A DNA stretch of 10,094 bases from JBKPIY01 sp046730475 (GTDB taxonomy: Bacteria > Actinomycetota > Thermoleophilia > Solirubrobacterales > 70-9): the NCBI GenBank assembly GCA_046730475.1, contig JBKPIY010000067.1, forward strand, positions 1 to 10,094, written 5' to 3'. Both the position numbers and the translations under genes were made by a program. A model generated the notes under the pieces. That model ran no database searches, was not told the origin of the DNA, and saw nothing but the letters and a program-made list of their open reading frames with translations. Shown here piece after piece: positions 1 through 7,673 of the stretch. Position 1 is the stretch's first letter, and each line of letters starts with the position of its first letter.

Positions 1-365
1 TACCCCGCCGGGCCGGTCGGGGGGGGGCCCCCGTCGCCGTATCGTCCCCTGCGGGCACCGCGCTCAGGGTTGGCGATCCGGCGCCACCCGCCCGAGCCGC
101 CCTCCGAAGGGGGCGCAAGCGGGGAGATCCATACGCCGGGCTCCTATGGGCTCGCCTGGCAGGTGTCGGCCATCGTGGGTTTCGCGTCCTCTCGGGAGCT
201 CGCGGTCGAAGAATTGATCCCGCGGGCGTCCGACCTCGAGCACCGTCTCGCAGTCGGATGCGCCCACACCAGGTGAGGGACCGGTCAACAAGGCGGTGCT
301 AGACGATCACGGGCCCTCGCGTCGTGGGTTCCGGCGCCCATTGCGCCTACCCTGAAGACCTCGGT
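1..365. other. Stretch without a supportable gene
   Basis: I cannot defend a gene in this stretch. Frame 1 is open from the window edge to a TGA at 274-276 (about 92 codons), and a 75-codon minus-strand frame overlaps it (291-64). Neither product resembles a family I know, neither has a good ribosome binding site, and open frames of this length are expected by chance at this G+C. I looked for tRNA T-loops, tmRNA, RNase P and SRP RNA signatures and common riboswitch cores and found none. Bases 19-32 are a run of nine G followed by five C, which could form a hairpin ending a gene left of the window. A partial gene or an unrecognised RNA remains possible. Confidence 0.3.
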
Positions 366-370
366 CGTGC

Positions 371-388
371 GCGGGACGCGCGTCCCGC
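371..388. terminator. Perfect 18-bp palindrome, possible terminator hairpin
   Basis: Bases 371-378 (GCGGGACG) are the exact reverse complement of 381-388, so the 18-bp element is fully palindromic and can fold on either strand. There is no clear U-tract on either side. It lies about 50 bp beyond the stop of the small membrane protein gene and just beyond a second hairpin, so it may back up termination of the leftward operon. A protein-binding palindrome is an alternative. Confidence 0.4.
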
Positions 389-401
389 TTCAACCTCTCA
401 A

Positions 402-419
402 GGCCCGCTCCGGCGGGCC
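402..419 (-). terminator. Probable terminator of the leftward HAD/membrane-protein operon
   Basis: GGCCCGC (402-408) pairs perfectly with GCGGGCC (413-419) around a TCCG loop. In minus-strand reading it starts 19 nt after the stop codon of the small membrane protein gene (stop at 441-439) and is followed by TTGAG rather than a full U-run. Intrinsic terminators with strong G/C stems and poor U-tracts are common in G+C-rich actinobacteria, so termination of the leftward unit is likely but not certain. Confidence 0.5.
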
Positions 420-438
420 GTTCGGGTCCGCCGAGCCG

Positions 439-744
439 CTAGTTGGGCTCGCTGAGCCGACGGGAGACCGAGGCCGTCACCGGTGCCGGTGGCCGCCCGA
501 CGCGAACGCGGCCGCCCGGTGGGCAATCGGGAAGGGGTAGGGCGTCTCCCCCGTGGCCGCCGCGGCGGGGGTCACGGGGGCGTTTGGGCTCGCGGCGCCA
601 GCGTCGGAAGCCGTGATCCTCCCCGCCGCTCGGGTCGTCGAGCTGAGGTTCGTCCTTGGCTGCCCACCAGACGAGCCAGATCGCGAAGAAGACCGGGATC
701 TTCAGCACGACCGCCAGAAACACGATTGGCCAGACGCCCTCCAT
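439..744 (-). CDS. Small single-pass membrane protein of unknown function
   Basis: This 101-residue protein has one strongly hydrophobic segment at about residues 5-28 (PIVFLAVVLKIPVFFAIWLV and two following tryptophans). It then has a short acidic stretch (DEPQLDD, 31-37) and a basic, arginine/proline-rich tail (RRWRREPKRPRDPRR, 47-61) ending in a low-complexity proline/glycine region. The likely topology is an N-terminal membrane anchor with a positively charged cytoplasmic tail. I do not recognise the family and give no function. It begins 23 nt after the HAD hydrolase stop and is probably co-transcribed with it. The ATG at 744-742 starts just before the hydrophobic segment, but no good ribosome binding site precedes it. 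The hydrophobic N-terminus and charge pattern make it look real; the C-terminal 35 residues are the least convincing part. Confidence 0.6.
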   Translation of the reverse strand: MEGVWPIVFLAVVLKIPVFFAIWLVWWAAKDEPQLDDPSGGEDHGFRRWRREPKRPRDPRRGGHGGDALPLPDCPPGGRVRVGRPPAPVTASVSRRLSEPN

Positions 745-767
745 CCCAGGCGGAGTCTACCCCCCCG

Positions 768-1292
768 TCAGCCCGGCGAAAAGCCGTCCCGGGCCCACGC
801 TTCCAGCGCCTCGACGTGGGCCTCCTCGAGGCCGCGCTCGGGGTCGGTGGGGACGAGCAGGGTGGGGTGCCCGCGCCCCTCGGCCCACTCGTAGCAGCTG
901 CGGTCGAGGCTGTCGTCGACCCAGGCGAGCGGCCGGTTCCCGGCGTAGTCTCCGATCGAGTCGAGCTTCCAGTGGGCGGTGCCGAACCGGGCGCGCCCGT
1001 CGAAGGTCAGGTACGGCAGCTTGGGGACGCCCAGGATCGCGGGGAGGTGGTCGTTGGCGCGGTCCTCCCAGCCGCTCGCCCAGACGAGGTCGTAGGTGCT
1101 CGCCAGACGCATCAGGCGCTCGCCCGCGGGCAGTGAGATGCAATGCAGCATCCCGTCGATCAGGTGGAACTGACCGTGCGGGGCATCGCGGGCGACCGCG
1201 TGCGCCTCCTTGCCCTCGAAGCCGAACAGGCTAATGACCCCGTCGATGTCGACCGCGAGAAGCGGTTTGTTGATCCTGCGGAAGAGCGGCAC
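768..1292 (-). CDS. HAD-superfamily hydrolase-like protein
   Basis: This 174-residue protein carries the HAD motifs in order: motif I LLAVDIDGVI with nucleophile D15 and acid/base D17; motif II VWASGW with S73; a motif III lysine, probably K109 in HWKLDS; and motif IV WVDDSLD with D126/D127. This is the set expected for a Mg2+-dependent phosphohydrolase. The short cap-less layout and the ASGWEDRAN and AWVDDSLD segments resemble the stand-alone HAD domains related to those in Swiss-Army-Knife RNA repair proteins (HAD_SAK-type); that assignment is from memory. The substrate is unknown, probably a small phosphorylated compound or nucleotide. The GTG at 1292-1290 is preceded by TAACCT at 1307-1302 on the minus strand and by no Shine-Dalgarno sequence, so the mRNA may be leaderless. 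The gene diverges from rpsL and is followed by the small membrane protein gene. Confidence 0.8.
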   Translation of the reverse strand: MPLFRRINKPLLAVDIDGVISLFGFEGKEAHAVARDAPHGQFHLIDGMLHCISLPAGERLMRLASTYDLVWASGWEDRANDHLPAILGVPKLPYLTFDGRARFGTAHWKLDSIGDYAGNRPLAWVDDSLDRSCYEWAEGRGHPTLLVPTDPERGLEEAHVEALEAWARDGFSPG

Positions 1293-1301
1293 AACGAGAC
1301 C

Positions 1302-1307
1302 AGGTTA
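1302..1307 (-). promoter_or_regulatory. Candidate -10 element for the HAD gene (minus strand)
   Basis: Read on the minus strand, bases 1307-1302 are TAACCT, which fits the actinobacterial TAnnnT -10 pattern. They end 9 nt before the GTG start at 1292, a spacing that would give a leaderless or nearly leaderless mRNA. No clear -35 is visible. The same bases lie 17 bp upstream of the rpsL -10 candidate, at its -35 position, so the two promoters would overlap. Confidence 0.4.
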
Positions 1308-1324
1308 GGGATCGGCGCTTGCTC

Positions 1325-1330
1325 TACCAT
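1325..1330 (+). promoter_or_regulatory. Candidate -10 element for rpsL
   Basis: TACCAT matches TAnnnT and four of six bases of TATAAT. It ends 8 nt before the rpsL GTG, so transcription would begin at or very near the start codon. The lack of any purine-rich ribosome binding site between it and the GTG agrees with leaderless initiation. The -35 position with a 17-bp spacer (1302-1307) is AGGTTA, a poor match. Confidence 0.45.
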
Positions 1331-1338
1331 CCACCGCC

Positions 1339-1734
1339 GTGCCGAATACCAACCAACTCGTCCGCAAGGGACGAAACCGGAAGCGCAAGAAGATGTCGAC
1401 GCCCGGCCTCAAGTCGGGTCAGGGGCGCAAGAAGCGCGTCGCCGCTCCCCAGCGCCGCGGCGTCTGCACCAGGGTGGCCACGGTCACCCCGAAGAAGCCG
1501 AACTCGGCCCTGCGCAAGATCGCGCGGGTGAGGCTGACGAACCAGATGGAGGTCACCACCTACATCCCGGGCGAGGGGCACAACCTCCAGGAGCACTCGG
1601 TGGTCCTGGTCCGCGGTGGCCGCGTCAAGGACCTACCGGGCGTCCGCTACAAGGTCGTGCGGGGCACCCTCGACGCCGCCGGCGTCTCCGACCGCAAGCA
1701 GGCCCGCTCCCGCTACGGCGTAAAGGCGAGCTAG
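1339..1734 (+). CDS. rpsL: 30S ribosomal protein S12
   Basis: S12 sits at the decoding centre of the 30S subunit and controls translational accuracy. The 131-residue product has the family signatures NQLVRKGR (5-12), PQRRGVCTRV (37-46), TPKKPNSALRK (50-60), GEGHNLQEHS (78-87) and GGRVKDLPGVRY (93-104). The two lysines usually altered in streptomycin-resistant mutants (K42 and K87 in E. coli) are present as K52 and K97, and the Asp that RimO can methylthiolate is D98. Compared with actinobacterial S12 proteins I remember, there is a basic insertion of about nine residues just before PQRRGVC, within about residues 25-36. The GTG start is fixed by the canonical N-terminus; no Shine-Dalgarno is present and a -10-like TACCAT lies 8 nt upstream. 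rpsG follows after 2 nt. Confidence 0.97.
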   Translation: MPNTNQLVRKGRNRKRKKMSTPGLKSGQGRKKRVAAPQRRGVCTRVATVTPKKPNSALRKIARVRLTNQMEVTTYIPGEGHNLQEHSVVLVRGGRVKDLPGVRYKVVRGTLDAAGVSDRKQARSRYGVKAS

Positions 1735-1736
1735 CG

Positions 1737-2207
1737 ATGCCGCGCAGGGCCCAGGCGCAGATCCGCCCGCTCGAGCCGGACTCCCTCTACAAGAACAGGC
1801 TCGTCCAGCAGGTGATCAACAAGGTGATGAAGGACGGCAAGAAGTCCCTCGCCGAGGAGATCACCTACGACGCACTGGCGATGGTCGGCGAACGCACCGG
1901 CGGGAATCCGGTCGAGGAGCTGGAGGGAGCGATCAAGCAGCTCACCCCCGTCCTCGAGGTTCGCTCGCGACGGGTCGGCGGCGCTACCTATCAGGTCCCG
2001 GTCGAGGTACCCGCCCGCCGGGCGCGCACCCTCGCCGTTCGGTGGCTGGTCCAATACGCCTCGGCCCGCGGCGAGAAGTCGATGGCGGAGCGCCTCGCCA
2101 ACGAGGTCCTCGACGCCTCCAAGCAGCAGGGCAGCGCCTGGAAGCGCAAGGACGATATCTACCGGATGGCGCAGGCCAACAAGGCGTTTGCCCACTACCG
2201 CTGGTAG
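1737..2207 (+). CDS. rpsG: 30S ribosomal protein S7
   Basis: S7 is a primary 16S rRNA-binding protein that nucleates the 30S head and lines the E site. The 156-residue product matches the family end to end: MPRRAQA start, DGKKSLAEEI (33-42), VRSRRVGGATYQVPVEV (74-90) and the terminal MAQANKAFAHYRW. The open frame extends far upstream of the ATG inside rpsL, but the canonical N-terminus fixes the start at 1737. A ribosome binding site AAAGGCGAG (1722-1730) lies in the end of rpsL, and the 2-nt gap suggests translational coupling. In most bacteria fusA follows directly; here transcription instead meets a convergent minus-strand gene whose stop is 27 bp away. Confidence 0.97.
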   Translation: MPRRAQAQIRPLEPDSLYKNRLVQQVINKVMKDGKKSLAEEITYDALAMVGERTGGNPVEELEGAIKQLTPVLEVRSRRVGGATYQVPVEVPARRARTLAVRWLVQYASARGEKSMAERLANEVLDASKQQGSAWKRKDDIYRMAQANKAFAHYRW

Positions 2208-2245
2208 TCAGGCGGGCTCGCCTCACTCCGCCGCTCAACGCCTGA
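2208..2245. terminator. Possible bidirectional terminator between rpsG and the convergent gene
   Basis: AGGCG (2210-2214) can pair with CGCCT (2219-2223) around a GGCT loop. Alternatively TCAGGCG (2208-2214) can pair with CGCCTGA (2239-2245) across a 24-nt loop that reaches into the last codons of the minus-strand gene. Neither form has a U-tract. The position between convergent stops suggests termination in both directions, but the stems are short, so read-through is likely. Confidence 0.3.
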
Positions 2246-2735
2246 GGAGCTCATGGGCGTTGGCCCCGTCGGGCTGATCGCCCCGGCCGGCGTCCTGCGA
2301 GCCGGACGGCGGCAAGGTCGCGAGGGCGATTCCGCAGATCGCGAGCACCAAGGCCCCGGTCAGCTCGAGCCAGAAGCCGGCCTGGGGCACCGCCTTGGCG
2401 AAGGGCCCGCTGGCCCCGTCGAGCTGGCCGGTGTTGTTCGCCTTCGGTAGGTCACTGACCAGGAAGATCACCAAGCCCACCACCCCGGCGGCGGCGACCG
2501 CGAAGGACGCGATCCGGGAGCCGGTCATGATCGCGATCACCAGGACGACGAGCGCGAACACCGCGAGGACGAGGATCGCGTAGTTGTGGCGGTCGAATCC
2601 CGTCTGCGCCTCGATCGCCTCGCCCCCGGGCGGCGTGAGGTGAAAGATGTCCATGAACTCCGAGGCGGCCAGGGCGGCGGCTCCGGCGGCGCACGCGAGC
2701 GCCAGGAGGATGTCGGCGCGCCGGATCCGGCTCAC
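2235..2735 (-). CDS. Four-helix membrane protein, paralog of the upstream gene
   Basis: The product has 166 residues and four predicted membrane segments, at about 8-25, 52-71, 75-94 and 121-140. The arginine-rich N-terminus (RIRR) suggests both ends are cytoplasmic, with two loops outside (about 26-51 and 95-120). It aligns along its whole membrane core with the C-terminal part of the neighbour at 3676-2732. SEFMD (25-29) matches SQFLD (150-154), SDLPK (94-98) matches VDVPH, and GFWLELT (120-126) matches GFWLQLT (255-261). The conserved aspartates D29 and D95 lie near the outer face. I do not recognise the family; no enzyme or transporter motif is visible. The GTG start at 2735-2733 overlaps the stop of the neighbour in a GTGA, implying translational coupling. 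Antisense insertion between rpsG and fusA is unusual. Confidence 0.75.
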   Translation of the reverse strand: MSRIRRADILLALACAAGAAALAASEFMDIFHLTPPGGEAIEAQTGFDRHNYAILVLAVFALVVLVIAIMTGSRIASFAVAAAGVVGLVIFLVSDLPKANNTGQLDGASGPFAKAVPQAGFWLELTGALVLAICGIALATLPPSGSQDAGRGDQPDGANAHELLRR

Positions 2736-3676
2736 GCCCGCGCCTCCCAGGGCGGCCGGAGGCCGCCCCGCCGATCCGCCTCGGAGGGCCCGGAGGGGGT
2801 CGGGGGCCGGCGCCGATTGCCCTCGGCCGCGGCGCTAGCGGCCCGCACGTGGGCTGCGAGCAGCAGCCCGCACATCAGCAGCACCGCCGAGCAGGTGAGC
2901 TGGAGCCAGAAGCCCTTCAGCAATTCGGCGTCGGCGCCCGCGAACGAGACTCCGGCGGTGCCGGCGTCGAGCCCGTGTGGGACGTCGACGGCGACGCTGA
3001 CGATCAGCCCCACCAGGCCGAGCCCGGCGACCATCCGCCCCAGCCTCCAGCGGCCGAGGGCGGTGAGGGCGATCAGCACGAGCGCTGCGGCGGCGACCGG
3101 GAGCAGCAGGTAGGAGTGGGCGGATCCGGCGGTCGCCTTGTCGACGATCGGGACCGGCGCCGTCACCCCGACCTCGCCTTGGTACTGCCGCGCTCCCACC
3201 GCCACCCCGTGATAGTCGAGGAACTGCGATACCCCGAGGCAGGTCGCCGCGACCGCGGCCACCACCGCCACCGTGGAGACGGGCGTCACCGTGGCTTCGA
3301 TCCGGCGCCCCACCGCGGGCAGCGCGACGCTCAGCGCGGCGCGAACCCAGCCCACCGAGGCGACGCCCGCGTCGGTGATCGCGGCGAGCGCCACCACCCC
3401 GACTCGGGCTACGACCAGCAGCCCCCGCGATACGTATGGCGCGATCCGGCGGAGGCCGGTGAGGAGACCGCACCCAAGGGGGCGAAGTCCATGTCCGACC
3501 GGCTTCAGCCTCCGGCGGGTCTCGACGAGCCCGCCGCGCAGCCAGGCGCCGGGGTCCTTGGGCGCGCCAGGCGCCTTTTGATCCCGAATACGGCTGCTAT
3601 CATCGTTCGTCGCTGGCGCCGGCCCGGAGGGTTTGGCGCGGGCGAATATCCGTTTCCATGGAGGACGGCGCGACAT
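2732..3676 (-). CDS. Membrane protein of unknown function with long N-terminal region, paralog of the next gene
   Basis: The open frame gives 314 residues. Residues 1-45 are polar and low-complexity, 46-130 are arginine-, glycine- and alanine-rich with amphipathic helices, and four membrane segments follow at about 135-152, 188-207, 212-231 and 255-275. The tail is basic and proline-rich. The membrane core is paralogous to the 166-residue neighbour (SQFLD at 150-154, DVP at 231-233, GFWLQLT at 255-261). The start is uncertain. By my hand count, third-position G/C is about 60% over the first 36 codons, about 80% over the next 54 and over 90% after that, so the true start may lie downstream; the first later GTG is at 3397-3395. 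No ribosome binding site precedes the ATG at 3676. The function is unknown. Confidence 0.65.
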   Translation of the reverse strand: MSRRPPWKRIFARAKPSGPAPATNDDSSRIRDQKAPGAPKDPGAWLRGGLVETRRRLKPVGHGLRPLGCGLLTGLRRIAPYVSRGLLVVARVGVVALAAITDAGVASVGWVRAALSVALPAVGRRIEATVTPVSTVAVVAAVAATCLGVSQFLDYHGVAVGARQYQGEVGVTAPVPIVDKATAGSAHSYLLLPVAAAALVLIALTALGRWRLGRMVAGLGLVGLIVSVAVDVPHGLDAGTAGVSFAGADAELLKGFWLQLTCSAVLLMCGLLLAAHVRAASAAAEGNRRRPPTPSGPSEADRRGGLRPPWEARA

Positions 3677-3681
3677 AGACT
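3653..3681 (+). promoter_or_regulatory. Candidate fusA promoter upstream of the leader terminator
   Basis: TTTCCA (3653-3658) and TAGACT (3676-3681) are separated by 17 bp and match four of six consensus bases at -35 and the TAnnnT pattern at -10. Transcription would start near 3688, giving a leader of about 75 nt that contains the terminator at 3712-3732. The -10 overlaps the annotated ATG of the minus-strand membrane gene, another reason to doubt that start. A weaker alternative is TATCAT at 3598-3603 with TTGATC 14 bp upstream. Confidence 0.3.
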
Positions 3682-3711
3682 GAATCGGGTCTGGAGAGCC
3701 GCAGCGCGCTC

Positions 3712-3732
3712 GGGCCCGTGAGGGCCTTTTTT
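3712..3732 (+). terminator. Intrinsic terminator or attenuator just upstream of fusA
   Basis: GGCCC (3713-3717) pairs with GGGCC (3722-3726) around a GTGA loop, with a possible G-U pair (3712/3727) extending it, and a run of six T follows (3727-3732). This is a classic intrinsic terminator acting on plus-strand transcription, ending 31 nt before the fusA ATG. No plus-strand gene ends nearby, so it would either stop read-through from rpsL-rpsG or attenuate a fusA leader transcript begun further upstream. Confidence 0.65.
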
Positions 3733-3741
3733 GTGCGCGCG

Positions 3742-3747
3742 TACCCT
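3742..3747 (+). promoter_or_regulatory. Candidate fusA -10 element downstream of the terminator
   Basis: TACCCT fits TAnnnT and lies ten bases after the T6 run. Initiation at the A at 3754 would give a leader of only 10 nt, consistent with the absence of a Shine-Dalgarno sequence before fusA. The -35 position would fall in the terminator hairpin and is not consensus-like. Confidence 0.35.
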
Positions 3748-3763
3748 CGGTCCAGCGTATCCC

Positions 3764-5878
<2,115 letters not shown>

Positions 5879-5899
5879 GCCGGAACCCTGCTCCCTGGC

Positions 5900-5905
5900 T
5901 ATATT
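5900..5905 (+). promoter_or_regulatory. Candidate -10 element for tuf in the fusA-tuf gap
   Basis: TATATT matches five of six bases of TATAAT and is one of the most A/T-rich spots in the window. It lies 22 nt after the fusA stop; initiation near 5912 would give a tuf leader of about 109 nt. No good -35 is seen at 16-18 bp spacing. The element sits in the loop of a possible GAACCC/GGGTTC stem (5883-5888 and about 5910-5916). A separate tuf promoter within the str operon is known in several bacteria, which lends some support. Confidence 0.4.
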
Positions 5906-5932
5906 TCCGGGGTTCGCCAGCAACCGAACGAA

Positions 5933-5969
5933 TCAGCGTCACAATCAGCACGAGAAGACTCAGCGTCAC
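5933..5969 (+). repeat. Direct repeat TCAGCGTCAC in the tuf leader
   Basis: The 10-mer TCAGCGTCAC occurs at 5933-5942 and again at 5960-5969, 27 bp apart, within an A/C-rich, T-poor leader that looks unable to form strong structure. It could be a protein-binding pair, or chance similarity in a biased sequence. Confidence 0.4.
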
Positions 5970-6009
5970 CCACACCGAGAACAGGCTTAGAGAAGCAGTC
6001 AAGACCCCC

Positions 6010-6016
6010 AAAGGAG
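6010..6016 (+). promoter_or_regulatory. Strong Shine-Dalgarno sequence for tuf
   Basis: AAAGGAG is complementary to the 16S rRNA 3' end and is followed by CGAG and the tuf ATG at 6021. It is noteworthy because rpsL and fusA in the same locus have none, so EF-Tu is translated from a leadered mRNA. Confidence 0.75.
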
Positions 6017-6020
6017 CGAG

Positions 6021-7205
<1,185 letters not shown>

Positions 7206-7209
7206 CGTC

Positions 7210-7234
7210 GGAGGGCCCCCCGGGCCCTCCTTTT
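7210..7234 (+). terminator. Intrinsic terminator after tuf
   Basis: GGAGGGCCC (7210-7218) pairs perfectly with GGGCCCTCC (7222-7230) around a CCC loop and is followed by TTTT (7231-7234). A nine-bp G/C stem plus a U-tract 5 nt after the tuf stop is a clear intrinsic terminator, separating the str operon from the S10 operon. Confidence 0.85.
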
Positions 7235-7242
7235 CGGGCCGA

Positions 7243-7301
7243 GGCGCGGCGCGCCGAGGCGACAACTTCAAGCACATACGACCGGGGCGCTTCGGCGCCC
7301 C
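7243..7301 (+). promoter_or_regulatory. Structured rpsJ leader with UUCG hairpin
   Basis: Two further hairpins lie between the tuf terminator and rpsJ: GGCGC (7243-7247) with GCGCC (7251-7255), and GGGGCGC (7284-7290) with GCGCCCC (7295-7301) around a TTCG loop closed by C-G, the extra-stable C(UUCG)G tetraloop. The latter has no U-tract, so it is unlikely to be a simple terminator. In other bacteria S10-operon leaders are regulated by L4 binding an mRNA structure; a similar role here is inference. The rpsJ promoter is not clear, which leaves open whether both hairpins are transcribed in the S10 mRNA. Confidence 0.5.
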
Positions 7302-7341
7302 AGTCACGCGAAAAGGACAAGGAAAGGACAGGACTGAGGCG

Positions 7342-7662
7342 ATGGCCTCGCTGACATCGGGCAAGATCAGGATCCGGCTGAAGGCGTACGACCACGACGC
7401 GATAGACCGGGCTGCCCAGGAGATCGTCGGCACAGCCGAGCGCACCGGCGCCACCGTCTCGGGGCCCGTCCCCCTGCCCACCGAGAAGAACGTCTACGTC
7501 GTCATCCGCTCCCCCTTCAAGGACAAGGACTCGCGCGAGCATTTCGAGATCCGCACCCACAAGCGGCTGATCGACATCCATCAGCCGACGCCGAAGACGG
7601 TGGACGAGCTGCAGCGGATGGAGACCCTCCCCGCCGGCGTCGACGTCGAGATCCGCTTGTGA
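7342..7662 (+). CDS. rpsJ: 30S ribosomal protein S10 (NusE)
   Basis: S10 is a 30S head protein and, as NusE, joins NusB in transcription antitermination and NusG in transcription-translation coupling. The 106-residue product shows KIRIRLKAYDH (8-18), GPVPLPTEKNVY (41-52), KDSREHFEIRTHKRLIDI (62-79) and the end LPAGVDVEIRL. Its upstream region is purine-rich with repeated AGGAC units: AAAGGACA at 7312-7319 and 7323-7330, then AGGAC at 7330-7334. The last unit is at a workable Shine-Dalgarno distance from the ATG. It is the first gene of the S10 operon, after the tuf terminator and a structured leader. Confidence 0.96.
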   Translation: MASLTSGKIRIRLKAYDHDAIDRAAQEIVGTAERTGATVSGPVPLPTEKNVYVVIRSPFKDKDSREHFEIRTHKRLIDIHQPTPKTVDELQRMETLPAGVDVEIRL

Positions 7663-7673
7663 GCGGCGATCTG

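Noticed and set aside
483..1136. Plus-strand open frames opposite the HAD and small membrane genes
   Set aside because: Arginine/glycine/proline-rich shadows without motifs; the minus strand carries the intact HAD motif set and a clear membrane segment.
1339..1734. Streptomycin-resistance substitutions in S12
   Set aside because: The lysines equivalent to K42 and K87 are both present in TPKKPNS and RVKDLPG, so no classical resistance change is seen.
1143..1736. Upstream extension of the rpsG frame
   Set aside because: The frame is open by chance through rpsL; the S7 N-terminus MPRRAQ and its ribosome binding site fix the start at 1737.
3731..3763. Earlier fusA start at 3731 adding 11 residues
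   Set aside because: The start codon would lie inside the T-run of the terminator, and the extra residues do not fit EF-G N-termini.
7659..7673. GTG start for rplC overlapping the rpsJ stop
   Set aside because: Possible, but L3 proteins begin almost at the IIGKK block, so the ATG at 7674 fits better; kept as an alternative in the rplC entry.
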